From: Levilactobacillus mulengensis
GTDB taxonomy: Bacteria; Bacillota; Bacilli; Lactobacillales; Lactobacillaceae
Assembly: GCF_003946045.1 (NCBI RefSeq)
Contig: NZ_RHNW01000002.1
Coordinates: forward strand, 186,001 to 250,000
DNA length: 64,000 bases
Direction of reading: 5' to 3'
Position numbers and translations under genes: made by a program
Part shown: positions 34,239 through 42,456 of the stretch, piece after piece
Position numbering within the stretch: position 1 is the first letter of the stretch
Layout: every line of letters starts with the position of its first letter
The notes under the pieces: model-generated
Told to the model about the DNA's origin: nothing
The model's input: only the letters and a program-made list of their open reading frames with translations
The model's database searches: none

Positions 34239-35789
34239 CTAGCTGAACAGCACTTCCATCACGAGGATGGCGCCACCAAAGAACAGGACAAACAGAACAA
34301 CTGGCCAAACGAATTTGAACCAGTGCGAATACTTCATGTCCAGCATTTGCAGCGTTGCCATGACCAGACCGGTTGGGGCCAGGAACAGCATTGCGTATTG
34401 CCCGAATTGGTAAGCGGTAACCACGGCGAACCGGGGAATATCAACTGTATCGGCTAAGGGCGCAAAGATTGGCATGGCCAAAACAGCTAAACCAGAAGAT
34501 GATGGCACGATGAATCCCAGAACGAAGAAGATCAGCATCATCACAATGATGAAGACGGACCCACTGACATGGGCAACCAGGTTCGAGGAGTATTGTAAAA
34601 TCGTATCGGAAATCATCCCGTTGTTCATCACCAGGTTAATCCCACGAGCTAACCCAATGATCAATGACACCCCAACTAAACTTGCGGCCCCATTGGTGAA
34701 GGCATCAACCACACCCTTTTCACCGATACCATACTTACCAGTAGCGGTAATAAACATAATGATAATGGCAAAGAGTAGGAAGGAAGACGCCATGGTTGGG
34801 AACCACCAGCCCTGGGACATAACACCCCAGACCATGATAGGGAACGTCACCACGAACAAGACCAAGATGATCTTCTTACGCATCGTGAAGGCCGTGTTGG
34901 CCGTGTGCTCAGAGGAAACGGACCACATTTTATCAAAGGAACTCTTATCCTCATAGGAGTATGAGAATGACGGCGTGTCCTTAACCTTCTTGCTGTACCA
35001 GTGCAGGTAGGCAACGACGAAGGCCGCAGCCACCACCAACCCAGCGATCCGCCAAGTGATCCCTTCGGTAAAGTTAATCCCGGCAGCGTTAGACGCAATC
35101 ACGACGGAGAACGGGTTAATCGTTGAGAAAGCGGTACCAATTGAACTCGACAGGAAGATTGCCCCCACACAGACGATGGAGTCGTAGCCCATCGCAATGA
35201 AGATCGGCACCAGAATCGGGTAGAAGGCCACCGCTTCTTCTTCAATCCCACACAACGTCCCACCAAGAACCATGAGAATGGAAACCATAAAAATCAGTAA
35301 GAACTCGTGCCCTTTCGTCTTCTTCGTCAACGCCATCAGGCCGGATTCAAAGGCCCCACTGGCCTTGACGACCCCAATCAGGCCCCCCAGAACGAAGATG
35401 AAGACCATGATGTCGACGGCCTCAATCGTCCCGTTGACCATACTCGTCGTAATGGCGCCGAGTCCGGCTGGCCGTTGCTTCAAGCGGTGATAGGTATTGG
35501 GAATCGAGACCGCCTGGGTGATTCCGCCAGACGTAAATTCTTTGATTTTAATCTTCACGCCCAACTTATCTAATTCCTGTTGGGTCGCTGGTACTTTAAC
35601 GGTCTTACCAGCTGGACGAGAAATCTCCAGGTGGGAACCGCTATATGATAGCTTAGAATATGAACCGGCTGGAATCATGTAGGTTGCGAGCACGGCGACA
35701 ATCGTCAAAATAAATAAGATGACGAACGCGCCGGGCATTTTCAATTTAAATCTTTTCTTCTTCGGTTTTGGTGCGACTGATGCATCCAT
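34239..35789 (-). CDS. YfcC-family basic amino acid antiporter
   Basis: A 516-residue membrane protein with 11-13 helices of the YfcC/ArcD-like C4-dicarboxylate-type fold (MPGAFVILFILTIVAVLATYMIPAGSY; GGTLCGIEEEAVAFYPILVPIFIAMGYD; FVVPSSSGLAVLAMPI-type loop). The ATG at 35789 has AAGGGG 8 nt upstream; the GTG at 35798 overlaps that site. It follows arcC after a hairpin and is probably an arginine/ornithine or citrulline/ornithine exchanger of the catabolic pathway. Confidence 0.82.
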   Translation of the reverse strand: MDASVAPKPKKKRFKLKMPGAFVILFILTIVAVLATYMIPAGSYSKLSYSGSHLEISRPAGKTVKVPATQQELDKLGVKIKIKEFTSGGITQAVSIPNTYHRLKQRPAGLGAITTSMVNGTIEAVDIMVFIFVLGGLIGVVKASGAFESGLMALTKKTKGHEFLLIFMVSILMVLGGTLCGIEEEAVAFYPILVPIFIAMGYDSIVCVGAIFLSSSIGTAFSTINPFSVVIASNAAGINFTEGITWRIAGLVVAAAFVVAYLHWYSKKVKDTPSFSYSYEDKSSFDKMWSVSSEHTANTAFTMRKKIILVLFVVTFPIMVWGVMSQGWWFPTMASSFLLFAIIIMFITATGKYGIGEKGVVDAFTNGAASLVGVSLIIGLARGINLVMNNGMISDTILQYSSNLVAHVSGSVFIIVMMLIFFVLGFIVPSSSGLAVLAMPIFAPLADTVDIPRFAVVTAYQFGQYAMLFLAPTGLVMATLQMLDMKYSHWFKFVWPVVLFVLFFGGAILVMEVLFS

Positions 35790-35825
35790 TAATTTCACCC
35801 CTTAAGTGATTTTTAACGCCAAACG

Positions 35826-35881
35826 AAAAACGTGGTCCAAGAACGGGTGTCACCAACATCACCGTACGATTGGACCACGTT
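35826..35881 (-). terminator. Hairpin between arcC and yfcC (terminator or attenuator)
   Basis: AACGTGGTCCAA pairs with TTGGACCACGTT around a nested ACGGGTG/ATCACCGT stem, with T5 on the minus strand. Partial read-through would lower yfcC relative to arcBC. Confidence 0.8.
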
Positions 35882-35897
35882 CCGTTAATTTAACTGA

Positions 35898-36827
35898 TTA
35901 AGCTTTGATCAGCGTCCCGACCTTGCCAGCTAAGGCATCGTCGAGGTGATCCAGTGAGGTGATCAGTGCCGTGCGGCCGTTACCGGAAGCGACGAAGCTC
36001 AAGCAAGCTTCAATCTTAGGTAACATACTGCCTGGGGCAAACTGACCCTCGTCAATGTAACGTTGGGCGTCCTTGGTCGACAATTCACGCAAAGCCTTTT
36101 CATCTGGCTTGCCGTAGTTCACGTAAACGTCATCAACGGCGGTCAAGATGATCAGTTGTTCTGCGGAAATGTTGGCAGCCAATAAGGCACTCGAACGGTC
36201 CTTATCGATGACGGCTGGCACACCCTTCAGACCCTCGTCAGTTTCGATGACGGGCACCCCGCCACCACCACCGGCGATTACCAAGTTATCATTTTCAATC
36301 AAGTCATTGATACTCTTGATTTCAATGATAGACTTAGGAAGTGGGGATGGGACAACTTGACGGTAGCCCCGACCTGCATCTTCAACAAACGTGTAGCCCT
36401 TTTCAGCGGCAATCTTGTCAGCGTCTTCCTTACTGTAGAAAGAGCCAACTGGCTTGGATGGGTGATCAAAGGCGGCGTCATTTTGGTCAACTTCAATCTG
36501 GGTCACAACGGAAGCCACGTCCTTCTTGATGCCTTGACGGTGCAATTCGTTGTGCAGACTTTGTTGTAAGTGGTAGCCAATGTAACCTTGGCTCATCGCG
36601 CCACATTCTGGGAATGGGAAGGCCGCGCCTTGGCCATTTTCAGCGGCGTAGTTCATGCCTAAGTTAATCGCCCCAACTTGGGGACCGTTACCGTGGCTGA
36701 TAACCACTTTGTTACCGGCAGCAACCAGGCCAATCAAGGACTTGGCGGTGTGCTTTACTAAATTTAATTGTTCTTCTGGTGATTTACCCAAAGCGTTTCC
36801 GCCTAAAGCAACAACGATTTTAGCCAT
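35898..36827 (-). CDS. arcC: Carbamate kinase
   Basis: A 309-residue kinase that makes ATP from carbamoyl phosphate and ADP, last step of the arginine deiminase pathway. Visible motifs: [52 protein letters not shown] and [17 protein letters not shown] precedes the ATG. It lies 14 nt after arcB in the same operon. Confidence 0.96.
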   Translation of the reverse strand: MAKIVVALGGNALGKSPEEQLNLVKHTAKSLIGLVAAGNKVVISHGNGPQVGAINLGMNYAAENGQGAAFPFPECGAMSQGYIGYHLQQSLHNELHRQGIKKDVASVVTQIEVDQNDAAFDHPSKPVGSFYSKEDADKIAAEKGYTFVEDAGRGYRQVVPSPLPKSIIEIKSINDLIENDNLVIAGGGGGVPVIETDEGLKGVPAVIDKDRSSALLAANISAEQLIILTAVDDVYVNYGKPDEKALRELSTKDAQRYIDEGQFAPGSMLPKIEACLSFVASGNGRTALITSLDHLDDALAGKVGTLIKA

Positions 36828-36841
36828 ATGTTATTCCCCCA

Positions 36842-37840
36842 CTATTCGCCTAAGGTTGCAACCATGACAGCCTTGATGGTGTGCATCCGGTTTTCAGCTT
36901 CTTGGAAGACCACTGAAGCATCGCTTTCGAAGACTTCATCCGTAACTTCCATTTCAGTGATGCCAAACTTGTCAGCAATTTCCTTACCAACCTTGGTTTC
37001 AGCATTGTGGAATGAAGGCAGGCAGTGTTCGAAGATGACGTTAGCATTGCCCGTCTTGGCCATCATTTCGCTAGTGATTTGGTATGGTGAGAGTAACTTG
37101 ATCCGTTCTGCCCAAACTGAGTCGGGTTCACCCATGGATACCCAAACGTCGGTGTATAAGACGTCAGAATCCTTAACCCCTTCGTCGATGTCGCTGGTGA
37201 TTAAGATTTCAGCACCGGTCTTTGCGGCGATGGCGTTAACTTTGTCACGGAGTTCCTTGGTTGGGCGTAATTCCTTAGGGCAAACTAAGTGGAACGTCAT
37301 CCCCATGATTGCGCCACCGATCATCAAGGCGTTGGCCACGTTGTTCCGGCCATCACCCACGTAAGTGAAGTGGATGTCGCTGTAGTTCTTCTTCAAAACT
37401 TCTTTAGCCGTCAAGAAGTCAGCTAAGACTTGGGTTGGGTGATCTTCATCGGTCAACCCGTTCCAAACAGGCACGCCTGAGTACTTGGCTAACGTTTCAA
37501 CCGTCCGTTGAGAGAACCCACGATATTCAATTCCGTCGAACATCCCACCTAAAACGCGGGCAGTATCTTTGGCAGATTCCTTCTTACCCATTTGGGTCCC
37601 AGTAGGTCCTAAGTATGTAACTTGTGCGCCTTGGTCGTGGGCACCGACTTCAAAAGCACAACGGGTACGAGTTGAACTCTTTTCAAAGATTAAAGCAATG
37701 TTCTTACCAGCTAATTTTTGTTGTTCAGTCCCAGCGTACTTGGCCTTCTTCAAGTCTTCAGCTAATTGAAGTAAATAGCCCATTTCCTTAGGGGTGTAGT
37801 CCAATAAAGTTAAAAAGCTACGGTTACGAAGATTAAACAT
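36842..37840 (-). CDS. arcB: Catabolic ornithine carbamoyltransferase
   Basis: A 332-residue enzyme splitting citrulline with phosphate to ornithine and carbamoyl phosphate. The carbamoyl-phosphate loop [30 protein letters not shown] (ornithine loop) and FEHCLPSFH are all present, and the length and sequence fit the catabolic type. AGGAGG precedes the ATG. It is the first gene of arcB-arcC-(yfcC). No arginine deiminase gene (arcA) is adjacent: upstream there is a divergent two-component system. Confidence 0.96.
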   Translation of the reverse strand: MFNLRNRSFLTLLDYTPKEMGYLLQLAEDLKKAKYAGTEQQKLAGKNIALIFEKSSTRTRCAFEVGAHDQGAQVTYLGPTGTQMGKKESAKDTARVLGGMFDGIEYRGFSQRTVETLAKYSGVPVWNGLTDEDHPTQVLADFLTAKEVLKKNYSDIHFTYVGDGRNNVANALMIGGAIMGMTFHLVCPKELRPTKELRDKVNAIAAKTGAEILITSDIDEGVKDSDVLYTDVWVSMGEPDSVWAERIKLLSPYQITSEMMAKTGNANVIFEHCLPSFHNAETKVGKEIADKFGITEMEVTDEVFESDASVVFQEAENRMHTIKAVMVATLGE

Positions 37841-37873
37841 TGTGTGTTCCTCCTTTAGTTAATTACAGTTACT

Positions 37874-37915
37874 AGTATAGAAAGCGGTTTCATAGAACTT
37901 CAAAATGCTTCAAAA
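37874..37915 (-). promoter_or_regulatory. arcB promoter with cre and GlnL-like direct repeat
   Basis: TTGAAG (37903-37898), 18 nt, TATACT (37879-37874). ATGAAACCGCTTTCT (37893-37879) fits all 15 positions of the cre consensus WTGNAANCGNWNNCW, inside the promoter. TTTTGA-N4-TTTTGA (37915-37900) lies at and upstream of the -35. It closely resembles the TTTTGT-N4-TTTTGT repeat reported, as I recall, for B. subtilis GlnL, the family of the adjacent response regulator. Confidence 0.65.
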
Positions 37916-37948
37916 CTTTGTTAAACTTTTTTCGAAGGAGCTCAAAAT

Positions 37949-39244
37949 ATGATGAAACAGTTCCATTTATACCGTCAGGAACGTTATCAACGGATTATCC
38001 TGGCCGCGATTTGCATTGCCCTAGCCTCGCAGGTGAATTTTCAAACCTACGCCCCCGGCTTCATTATTACGCTGTCCGTTTTCATTTTGCCGGTCATCCT
38101 GTACTTCAATAGTGACCTAAATCCCATTCAGTTGCTGGTGGCGGTTACGATTGCCTCACCGATTTTCAGAGGCCTGCTGTTATTCATCGGCCACGCCGTC
38201 GATCCGTACGACAACGTCATCTACATCCTCGCGGACATGGCGTTCTACATGTGTTACGGCATTCTCTACTACTTCTTGTACTGGCGCAAAACGGAACGGA
38301 CCAACACCACCTTTTTCCTCACCATCGTGCTGTGCGATTACCTTTCCAACCTCTTAGAAGTTAGTTTGCTGACCGATTTCTCCCATTATACATACAGACT
38401 TTTTCAGATTTTATTTATCGCCGCCCTGGTCCGCAGCATTGTCAGCTGCCTCTTGGCCTTTCTCTACCACTACTTTAAACTGATGTTACGGGACGAAAAA
38501 CACGAGCAGCGTTACTATCATTTCATCTGGGTGGCCTCGGCTGTCAACAGCGAAGTTTATTTCATGCGCAAGAACATCAGTGAAATCGAGAACGTCATGA
38601 AGAACGCCTACCTCTTGAACCAGGACCTCCAGCACACAGATATCGACAAGGCCGAGCAGGATAAGGCCTTACAGATTGCCCGGGACGTGCATGAAATTAA
38701 GAAAGACTACCAAAACGTGATTCGGGGGCTGGGCGATTACTTCAATGACGATGAAGATACCGCCATGCAACTGTCAGACATTCTAACCATTACGACTTCT
38801 TATATCCGGGAATCCATCAAGGCCAAGTTCCCACACGTCACCATTGAGGTCCACAACCACGTGGATCTCGTCATCCCCAACCACTATTACGTCGTGTCCA
38901 TCCTGTCCAACCTGATTTTTAACAGCGTGGATGCCATGGAAAATCAGCCTTCCGGAACCGTCGTCGTCAGTGCCACCGACCGCGGTAACCACATCATCCT
39001 CAATGTTAGCGACAACGCCAGCGGGATGGACCAGGAAACGCTGTCGATGATCTTTCAGCCCGGCTTCACTACCAAGTTCAACGAGAACGGCGACGTTTAC
39101 CGGGGAATTGGCCTGTCGCACGTGAAGATCATTGCCCAGGAACAGTTTGACGGCGACATCAACGTCACGTCCGAACTCGGCAAAGGCACCAATTTTGAAG
39201 TGACCCTCAGTAAGAAACGCTTAGAGCAGGAGGAAGAAGCCTAA
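37949..39244 (+). CDS. Sensor histidine kinase, GlnK (YcbA)-like
   Basis: A 431-residue kinase. About six helices in residues ~15-190 form a membrane sensor without a large outside domain. The phosphoacceptor is probably the His in ARDVHEIKKDYQNVI. The ATPase domain has the N-box ILSNLIFNSVDAME, G-boxes VSDNASGMD and RGIGLSHVK, and GKGTNFEVTLS. GGAG precedes the ATG by 8 nt. Its stop overlaps the regulator start. In B. subtilis the GlnK-GlnL pair senses glutamine; here it is divergent from arcB, which suggests control of arginine or citrulline use. Confidence 0.88.
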   Translation: MMKQFHLYRQERYQRIILAAICIALASQVNFQTYAPGFIITLSVFILPVILYFNSDLNPIQLLVAVTIASPIFRGLLLFIGHAVDPYDNVIYILADMAFYMCYGILYYFLYWRKTERTNTTFFLTIVLCDYLSNLLEVSLLTDFSHYTYRLFQILFIAALVRSIVSCLLAFLYHYFKLMLRDEKHEQRYYHFIWVASAVNSEVYFMRKNISEIENVMKNAYLLNQDLQHTDIDKAEQDKALQIARDVHEIKKDYQNVIRGLGDYFNDDEDTAMQLSDILTITTSYIRESIKAKFPHVTIEVHNHVDLVIPNHYYVVSILSNLIFNSVDAMENQPSGTVVVSATDRGNHIILNVSDNASGMDQETLSMIFQPGFTTKFNENGDVYRGIGLSHVKIIAQEQFDGDINVTSELGKGTNFEVTLSKKRLEQEEEA

Positions 39245-40077
39245 TGAATTTCTACATTGTTGACGACGACCCCTCGATTCCGATGATTTTACGCCAAATT
39301 TTGGAAAAGAACCCCGACAATACGGTGGTCGGCATCGCCCACGACGCGAAGAAGGCCCTGTCAGACATCATGATCATGGACGTCAACATCGTGTTGGCGG
39401 ACCTCTTGATGCCGGGCATTTCTGGTATCGACCTGATCAAACAGCTCAAGGACCTGAAGCCCGACCTGCGTTCCATCATGATTTCTCAGGTCAAGGACAG
39501 CGACTTACGCGCCCAAGCCTACGAGGCCGGTATCGAATTTTTCATTGATAAACCCATCAACGTGATCGAAGTGAAAACGGTGGTCGAGAAGGTCGCCCAG
39601 AGCGTCCAAATGGCCACCAAGCTCAACAACATTCAATCGCTGGTCGGTGGCGGCGCCGTCACGGCCGCTCCCATGGTCGACCAGCATCAACACCAAAAGG
39701 AAAAGATTCTCTCGATTCTCCGGTTCCTGGGAATCACCTCGGAGGCCGGCTCGTCAGACATCTTAGCAATTGCTCAGGTCATGCTCGACCAAAACATCAG
39801 CTTCCGCGACATCGACTTCAATGCCACCTACCACATCGACGACCGCGAAAAGAAAATCATGTTCCAGCGCATCCGCCGCGCCATCAAGACCGGCCTGACC
39901 AACCTCGCCAACATCAGCCTAGACGGCATGGGCGACGAAATCGTGGTCGAGTACGCCAACACCCTCTACGAATACAAGAACGTCCGCAGTGAGATGCTCC
40001 TACTGGAGGGCACCCGGACTACTGGGGGGAAGACGTCTTTGAAGCGGTTCTTTGATGGGTTGGTGCAGGAGGTTTAG
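39244..40077 (+). CDS. Response regulator, GlnL (YcbB)-like
   Basis: A 277-residue regulator. The N-terminal receiver has the acidic pair DDD (residues 8-10), phosphoacceptor Asp in NIVLADLLMPGISG (~56) and Lys in FFIDKPINVIEV. Residues ~145-277 form a YcbB-type DNA-binding domain (RFLGITSEAGSSDILAIAQVMLDQN; REKKIMFQRIRRAIKTGLTNLANISLDG). It is translated from an ATG overlapping the kinase stop (TAATG). A likely target site sits at the arcB promoter. Downstream is a long structured 3'-UTR. Confidence 0.9.
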   Translation: MNFYIVDDDPSIPMILRQILEKNPDNTVVGIAHDAKKALSDIMIMDVNIVLADLLMPGISGIDLIKQLKDLKPDLRSIMISQVKDSDLRAQAYEAGIEFFIDKPINVIEVKTVVEKVAQSVQMATKLNNIQSLVGGGAVTAAPMVDQHQHQKEKILSILRFLGITSEAGSSDILAIAQVMLDQNISFRDIDFNATYHIDDREKKIMFQRIRRAIKTGLTNLANISLDGMGDEIVVEYANTLYEYKNVRSEMLLLEGTRTTGGKTSLKRFFDGLVQEV

Positions 40078-40085
40078 AGTGCGGA

Positions 40086-40182
40086 ACGAGCCGCTTAGGT
40101 CCTGAGCATTAACGTCGACTAAGTGATGACCCTGGGCTTGGGTCATTGCTTAGTCGGGGTTAAGCGCAGGGACCTGGCTCGT
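40086..40182 (+). repeat. 97-nt imperfect hairpin directly after the response-regulator stop
   Basis: The arms close with ACGAGCC (40086-40092) / GGCTCGT (40176-40182) and continue AGGTCCTGAGC with GCGCAGGGACCT, and CGACTAAGTGATGACCC with GGGTCATTGCTTAGTCG, leaving a short loop. The whole lies between the stop codon and the terminator at 40482. Confidence 0.85.
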
Positions 40183-40418
40183 GTAGCACGTTTCAGAAGC
40201 CGCAAGGTCCGGGATTGTTCCAGGAAGAACCAGTCAAACGATCTAAGAAAATAGAAAACCAACGGCAAGTCCCAGACCTAAACCAACGACGTTAAGCGCA
40301 GGAGTCTGGCTCGTGGAGCACGTTTCGGAAGCCGCAAGGTCCAGGATTGTTCCAGGAAGAACCAGTCCAACGACCTAAGAAAGTAAAGAGTCAACGGCAA
40401 GTCCCAGACCTTAACCAA
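40159..40418 (+). repeat. 132-nt tandem direct repeat, two units
   Basis: Units 40159-40290 and 40291-~40418 share GTTAAGCGCAGG, TGGCTCGTG, GCACGTTTC, AAGCCGCAAGGTCC, GATTGTTCCAGGAAGAACCA and CAACGGCAAGTCCCAGACC. The first unit begins inside the right arm of the preceding hairpin. No coding frame with a ribosome binding site is present. The remainder of 40078-40629 holds only the terminator and the promoter region of the next gene. Confidence 0.85.
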
Positions 40419-40481
40419 TGAAACTAACCGCACACAAAGCTGTTTTCAGACCCAACAAGCCCCCATCCAAACACCTCCCCC

Positions 40482-40510
40482 AAAAAGAATGGCCGCCGCC
40501 ATTCTTTTTT
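40482..40510 (+). terminator. Terminator of the kinase-regulator operon
   Basis: AAAAAGAATGGC pairs with GCCATTCTTTTTT. Confidence 0.9.
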
Positions 40511-40629
40511 AATCCCCCACTACCAAAACAATTACCTACCGTTATTTTCACGTGTACGCCATCGATATTTGGGCGTATAATTAAAAACATTAATTAGTTA
40601 GCCAGCCAAACCCTAGAGAAGTGAGATAG

Positions 40630-41601
40630 ATGCCCATGAAACACGCCAAACGCCTCCCCATCAAAGATCTACTATTCAAGTACCGTATCGTTGTCATGCT
40701 GGGCGCCATTGTGGTCCTTGGTTTTACCGGCATCTTTAGTGTACAAGCACGCCAAAAGCAAGCCACGCCTCACGTCCAAGCTGATAAGCCAGCCACTAGC
40801 CGGCAGATCAGCGCGCAACAGCGACACGTCAAACGACAACTGCATACATATTTCAAGAAACTCACCGCCGATGGCACCACCAGCATCACCTTCTACAATC
40901 TGGGCGCCAACAAGGGGAGTCAGTCGGCCAAGTCAGCCGTCGCCAATCAATTCTACAAATCCGGTAAGCTAGCCACATCGGCCAATGCCCATACGCCAGA
41001 GGTTACCGCCAGCACCTACAAGATCTACATCGCGGCCTACCTTTTCCACCTGAGCAGCCAACAGGCCTACACCTGGACGCCGACGAATCAGGACGGCTTC
41101 CACCGGATGATTGTGAATAGTGACAACGACTTTCCCGAAGGTATCCTCGATACGTACGGCCTCGCTGGCATCAACGAGTACCTCGGCAGCGAGGGCCTCT
41201 ACGCCCCCACCTTTGTCATGAACCAGGAATCGATGACTACGGCCGCCAGCCTGCAGAAGATGCTGGTCAAATTGGCGCGGGCAGATGCACCATTTAATAA
41301 CGCCCATAATCGTCAATGGCTGCTATCCTTAATGAAGCAACAGGTTTACCGTGACGGGATTCCCGCCGGAGCGGCCGCTGCAACCAAGGGCACCCTCGTG
41401 GCGGATAAAGTCGGTTGGTTGGCCGATACCAACAACGACGCCGGCATCGTCACCCTGCCGAACGGGCAACGCTACGTGCTGGTCATCATGACCCACGGCC
41501 ACGGTCAGACCGGCTTCACCGGGTTCCCCCGAATGGCTAAAATTACCAAGCACGTGCAGAAGCTCGTGTACAATCCGCAACTCGTTAAAAACTTAGAATA
41601 G
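40630..41601 (+). CDS. Membrane-anchored serine hydrolase, class A beta-lactamase fold
   Basis: A 323-residue protein with an N-terminal membrane anchor (~residues 19-38) and an extracellular beta-lactamase/transpeptidase-like domain. The motifs are SxxK in ASTYKIY, SDN in VNSDNDFPE and, at the KTG position, KVG in VADKVGWL. The altered third motif and the absence of a clear omega-loop Glu make true beta-lactamase activity doubtful; a peptidoglycan-binding or D,D-peptidase role is possible. The start is ambiguous between ATG 40630 and 40636. Confidence 0.8.
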   Translation: MPMKHAKRLPIKDLLFKYRIVVMLGAIVVLGFTGIFSVQARQKQATPHVQADKPATSRQISAQQRHVKRQLHTYFKKLTADGTTSITFYNLGANKGSQSAKSAVANQFYKSGKLATSANAHTPEVTASTYKIYIAAYLFHLSSQQAYTWTPTNQDGFHRMIVNSDNDFPEGILDTYGLAGINEYLGSEGLYAPTFVMNQESMTTAASLQKMLVKLARADAPFNNAHNRQWLLSLMKQQVYRDGIPAGAAAATKGTLVADKVGWLADTNNDAGIVTLPNGQRYVLVIMTHGHGQTGFTGFPRMAKITKHVQKLVYNPQLVKNLE

Positions 41602-41611
41602 GCTTTTTCTG

Positions 41612-41652
41612 AACGAGCAATCGCTGCACGACTGGCGATCTGCTCGTTTTTT
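41612..41652 (+). terminator. Terminator
   Basis: AACGAGCA-ATCGC pairs with GCGAT-CTGCTCGTT, followed by T-run. Confidence 0.85.
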
Positions 41653-41716
41653 CGTTTCATTTATTCCGCAATATTCCCCACCAAATATCTAATCTTGGCA
41701 TACCGATTTTTTATCG

Positions 41717-41774
41717 TTGACAAATGTAAACGATGGCGGTATGCTTAATTCATCAATTAAGGATTACAGATGTA
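41717..41774 (+). promoter_or_regulatory. Copper operon promoter with two CopY boxes
   Basis: TTGACA (41717-41722), 17 nt, TATGCT (41740-41745). The CopY operator TACANNTGTA occurs exactly as TACAGATGTA at 41765-41774 and with one mismatch (GACAAATGTA) at 41719-41728 over the -35. Two such boxes around a promoter are the standard arrangement for copper-released CopY repression. Confidence 0.85.
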
Positions 41775-41795
41775 AACATAAAGGAGATCGCGCTC

Positions 41796-42167
41796 ATGAC
41801 AAAAATTTTAGTGCTTATCGTTGCCTTACTACTCATCGGATTTATCGCTTGGTGGTTCTTCGGCAAGCACACCACCGCCGCGGTTGACGCCGCCGTGACT
41901 GGTTCCAGCCAGGACGTTGGCGTTGAAGTCAGCGGTGGCTACTCCCCTAGCACCGTGGTCTTGAAGAAGGGCGTGCCCGCCACGCTCACGTTTAACCGGA
42001 AGGACCCCTCCAGTTGTTTGGAACAGGTCGTCTTCCCCGACTTCGGCATCAACGAATTTCTCCCGCAAAATGAAGCGCACGTCATCCCCATCGACACCAG
42101 CAAGCCTGGCGAATACGATTACGCGTGCGGTATGAACATGTTCCACGGCAAGGTAATTATCAAATAA
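41796..42167 (+). CDS. Membrane-anchored cupredoxin-like copper-binding protein
   Basis: A 123-residue protein with an N-terminal membrane segment (ILVLIVALLLIGFIAWWFF) and an outward cupredoxin-like domain. Possible copper ligands lie in DPSSCLEQVVFPDFG and DYACGMNMFHGKVII (Cys, Met, His). GGAG precedes the ATG at 41796 by 9 nt. It is the first gene of the CopY-controlled operon and could deliver or sequester copper at the membrane surface next to the exporter. Confidence 0.85.
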   Translation: MTKILVLIVALLLIGFIAWWFFGKHTTAAVDAAVTGSSQDVGVEVSGGYSPSTVVLKKGVPATLTFNRKDPSSCLEQVVFPDFGINEFLPQNEAHVIPIDTSKPGEYDYACGMNMFHGKVIIK

Positions 42168-42183
42168 ATCGGAGGTCTTCATC

Positions 42184-42456
42184 ATGACAAACAAACAATC
42201 AGCAACGGTCATCGTCAACGGCGGCTACTCCCCAGCAGAAGTCGTACTCACCCAAGGCGTACCCGCTGAACTCACTTTCAAACGCATCAACGACGCCGGC
42301 TGTCTGGACCAAGTGCATTCCGAGAGCCTGAACTTCAGTGAAGACCTCCCCTTAAACGAGGCCCGCACCGTCACCATCGACACCAGCAAGGCCGGCGAAT
42401 TCCCATTTAGCTGTGGGATGGACATGTTCTTTGGAAAGGTGGTCGTTCAGCCATGA
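42184..42456 (+). CDS. Small cytosolic cupredoxin-like protein
   Basis: A 90-residue paralogue of the preceding protein without the membrane anchor. The same framework is present ([53 protein letters not shown]), with Cys residues kept but the His of FHG replaced by Phe. It probably acts as a copper chaperone or buffer handing ions to the ATPase, whose start codon overlaps its stop by 4 nt (ATGA). Confidence 0.85.
   Translation: MTNKQSATVIVNGGYSPAEVVLTQGVPAELTFKRINDAGCLDQVHSESLNFSEDLPLNEARTVTIDTSKAGEFPFSCGMDMFFGKVVVQP

Noticed and set aside
40630-41601. Acquired antibiotic-resistance beta-lactamase
   Set aside because: SxxK and SDN are present but KTG is KVG and no omega-loop Glu is evident. 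The membrane anchor and base composition fit a resident wall-related protein.
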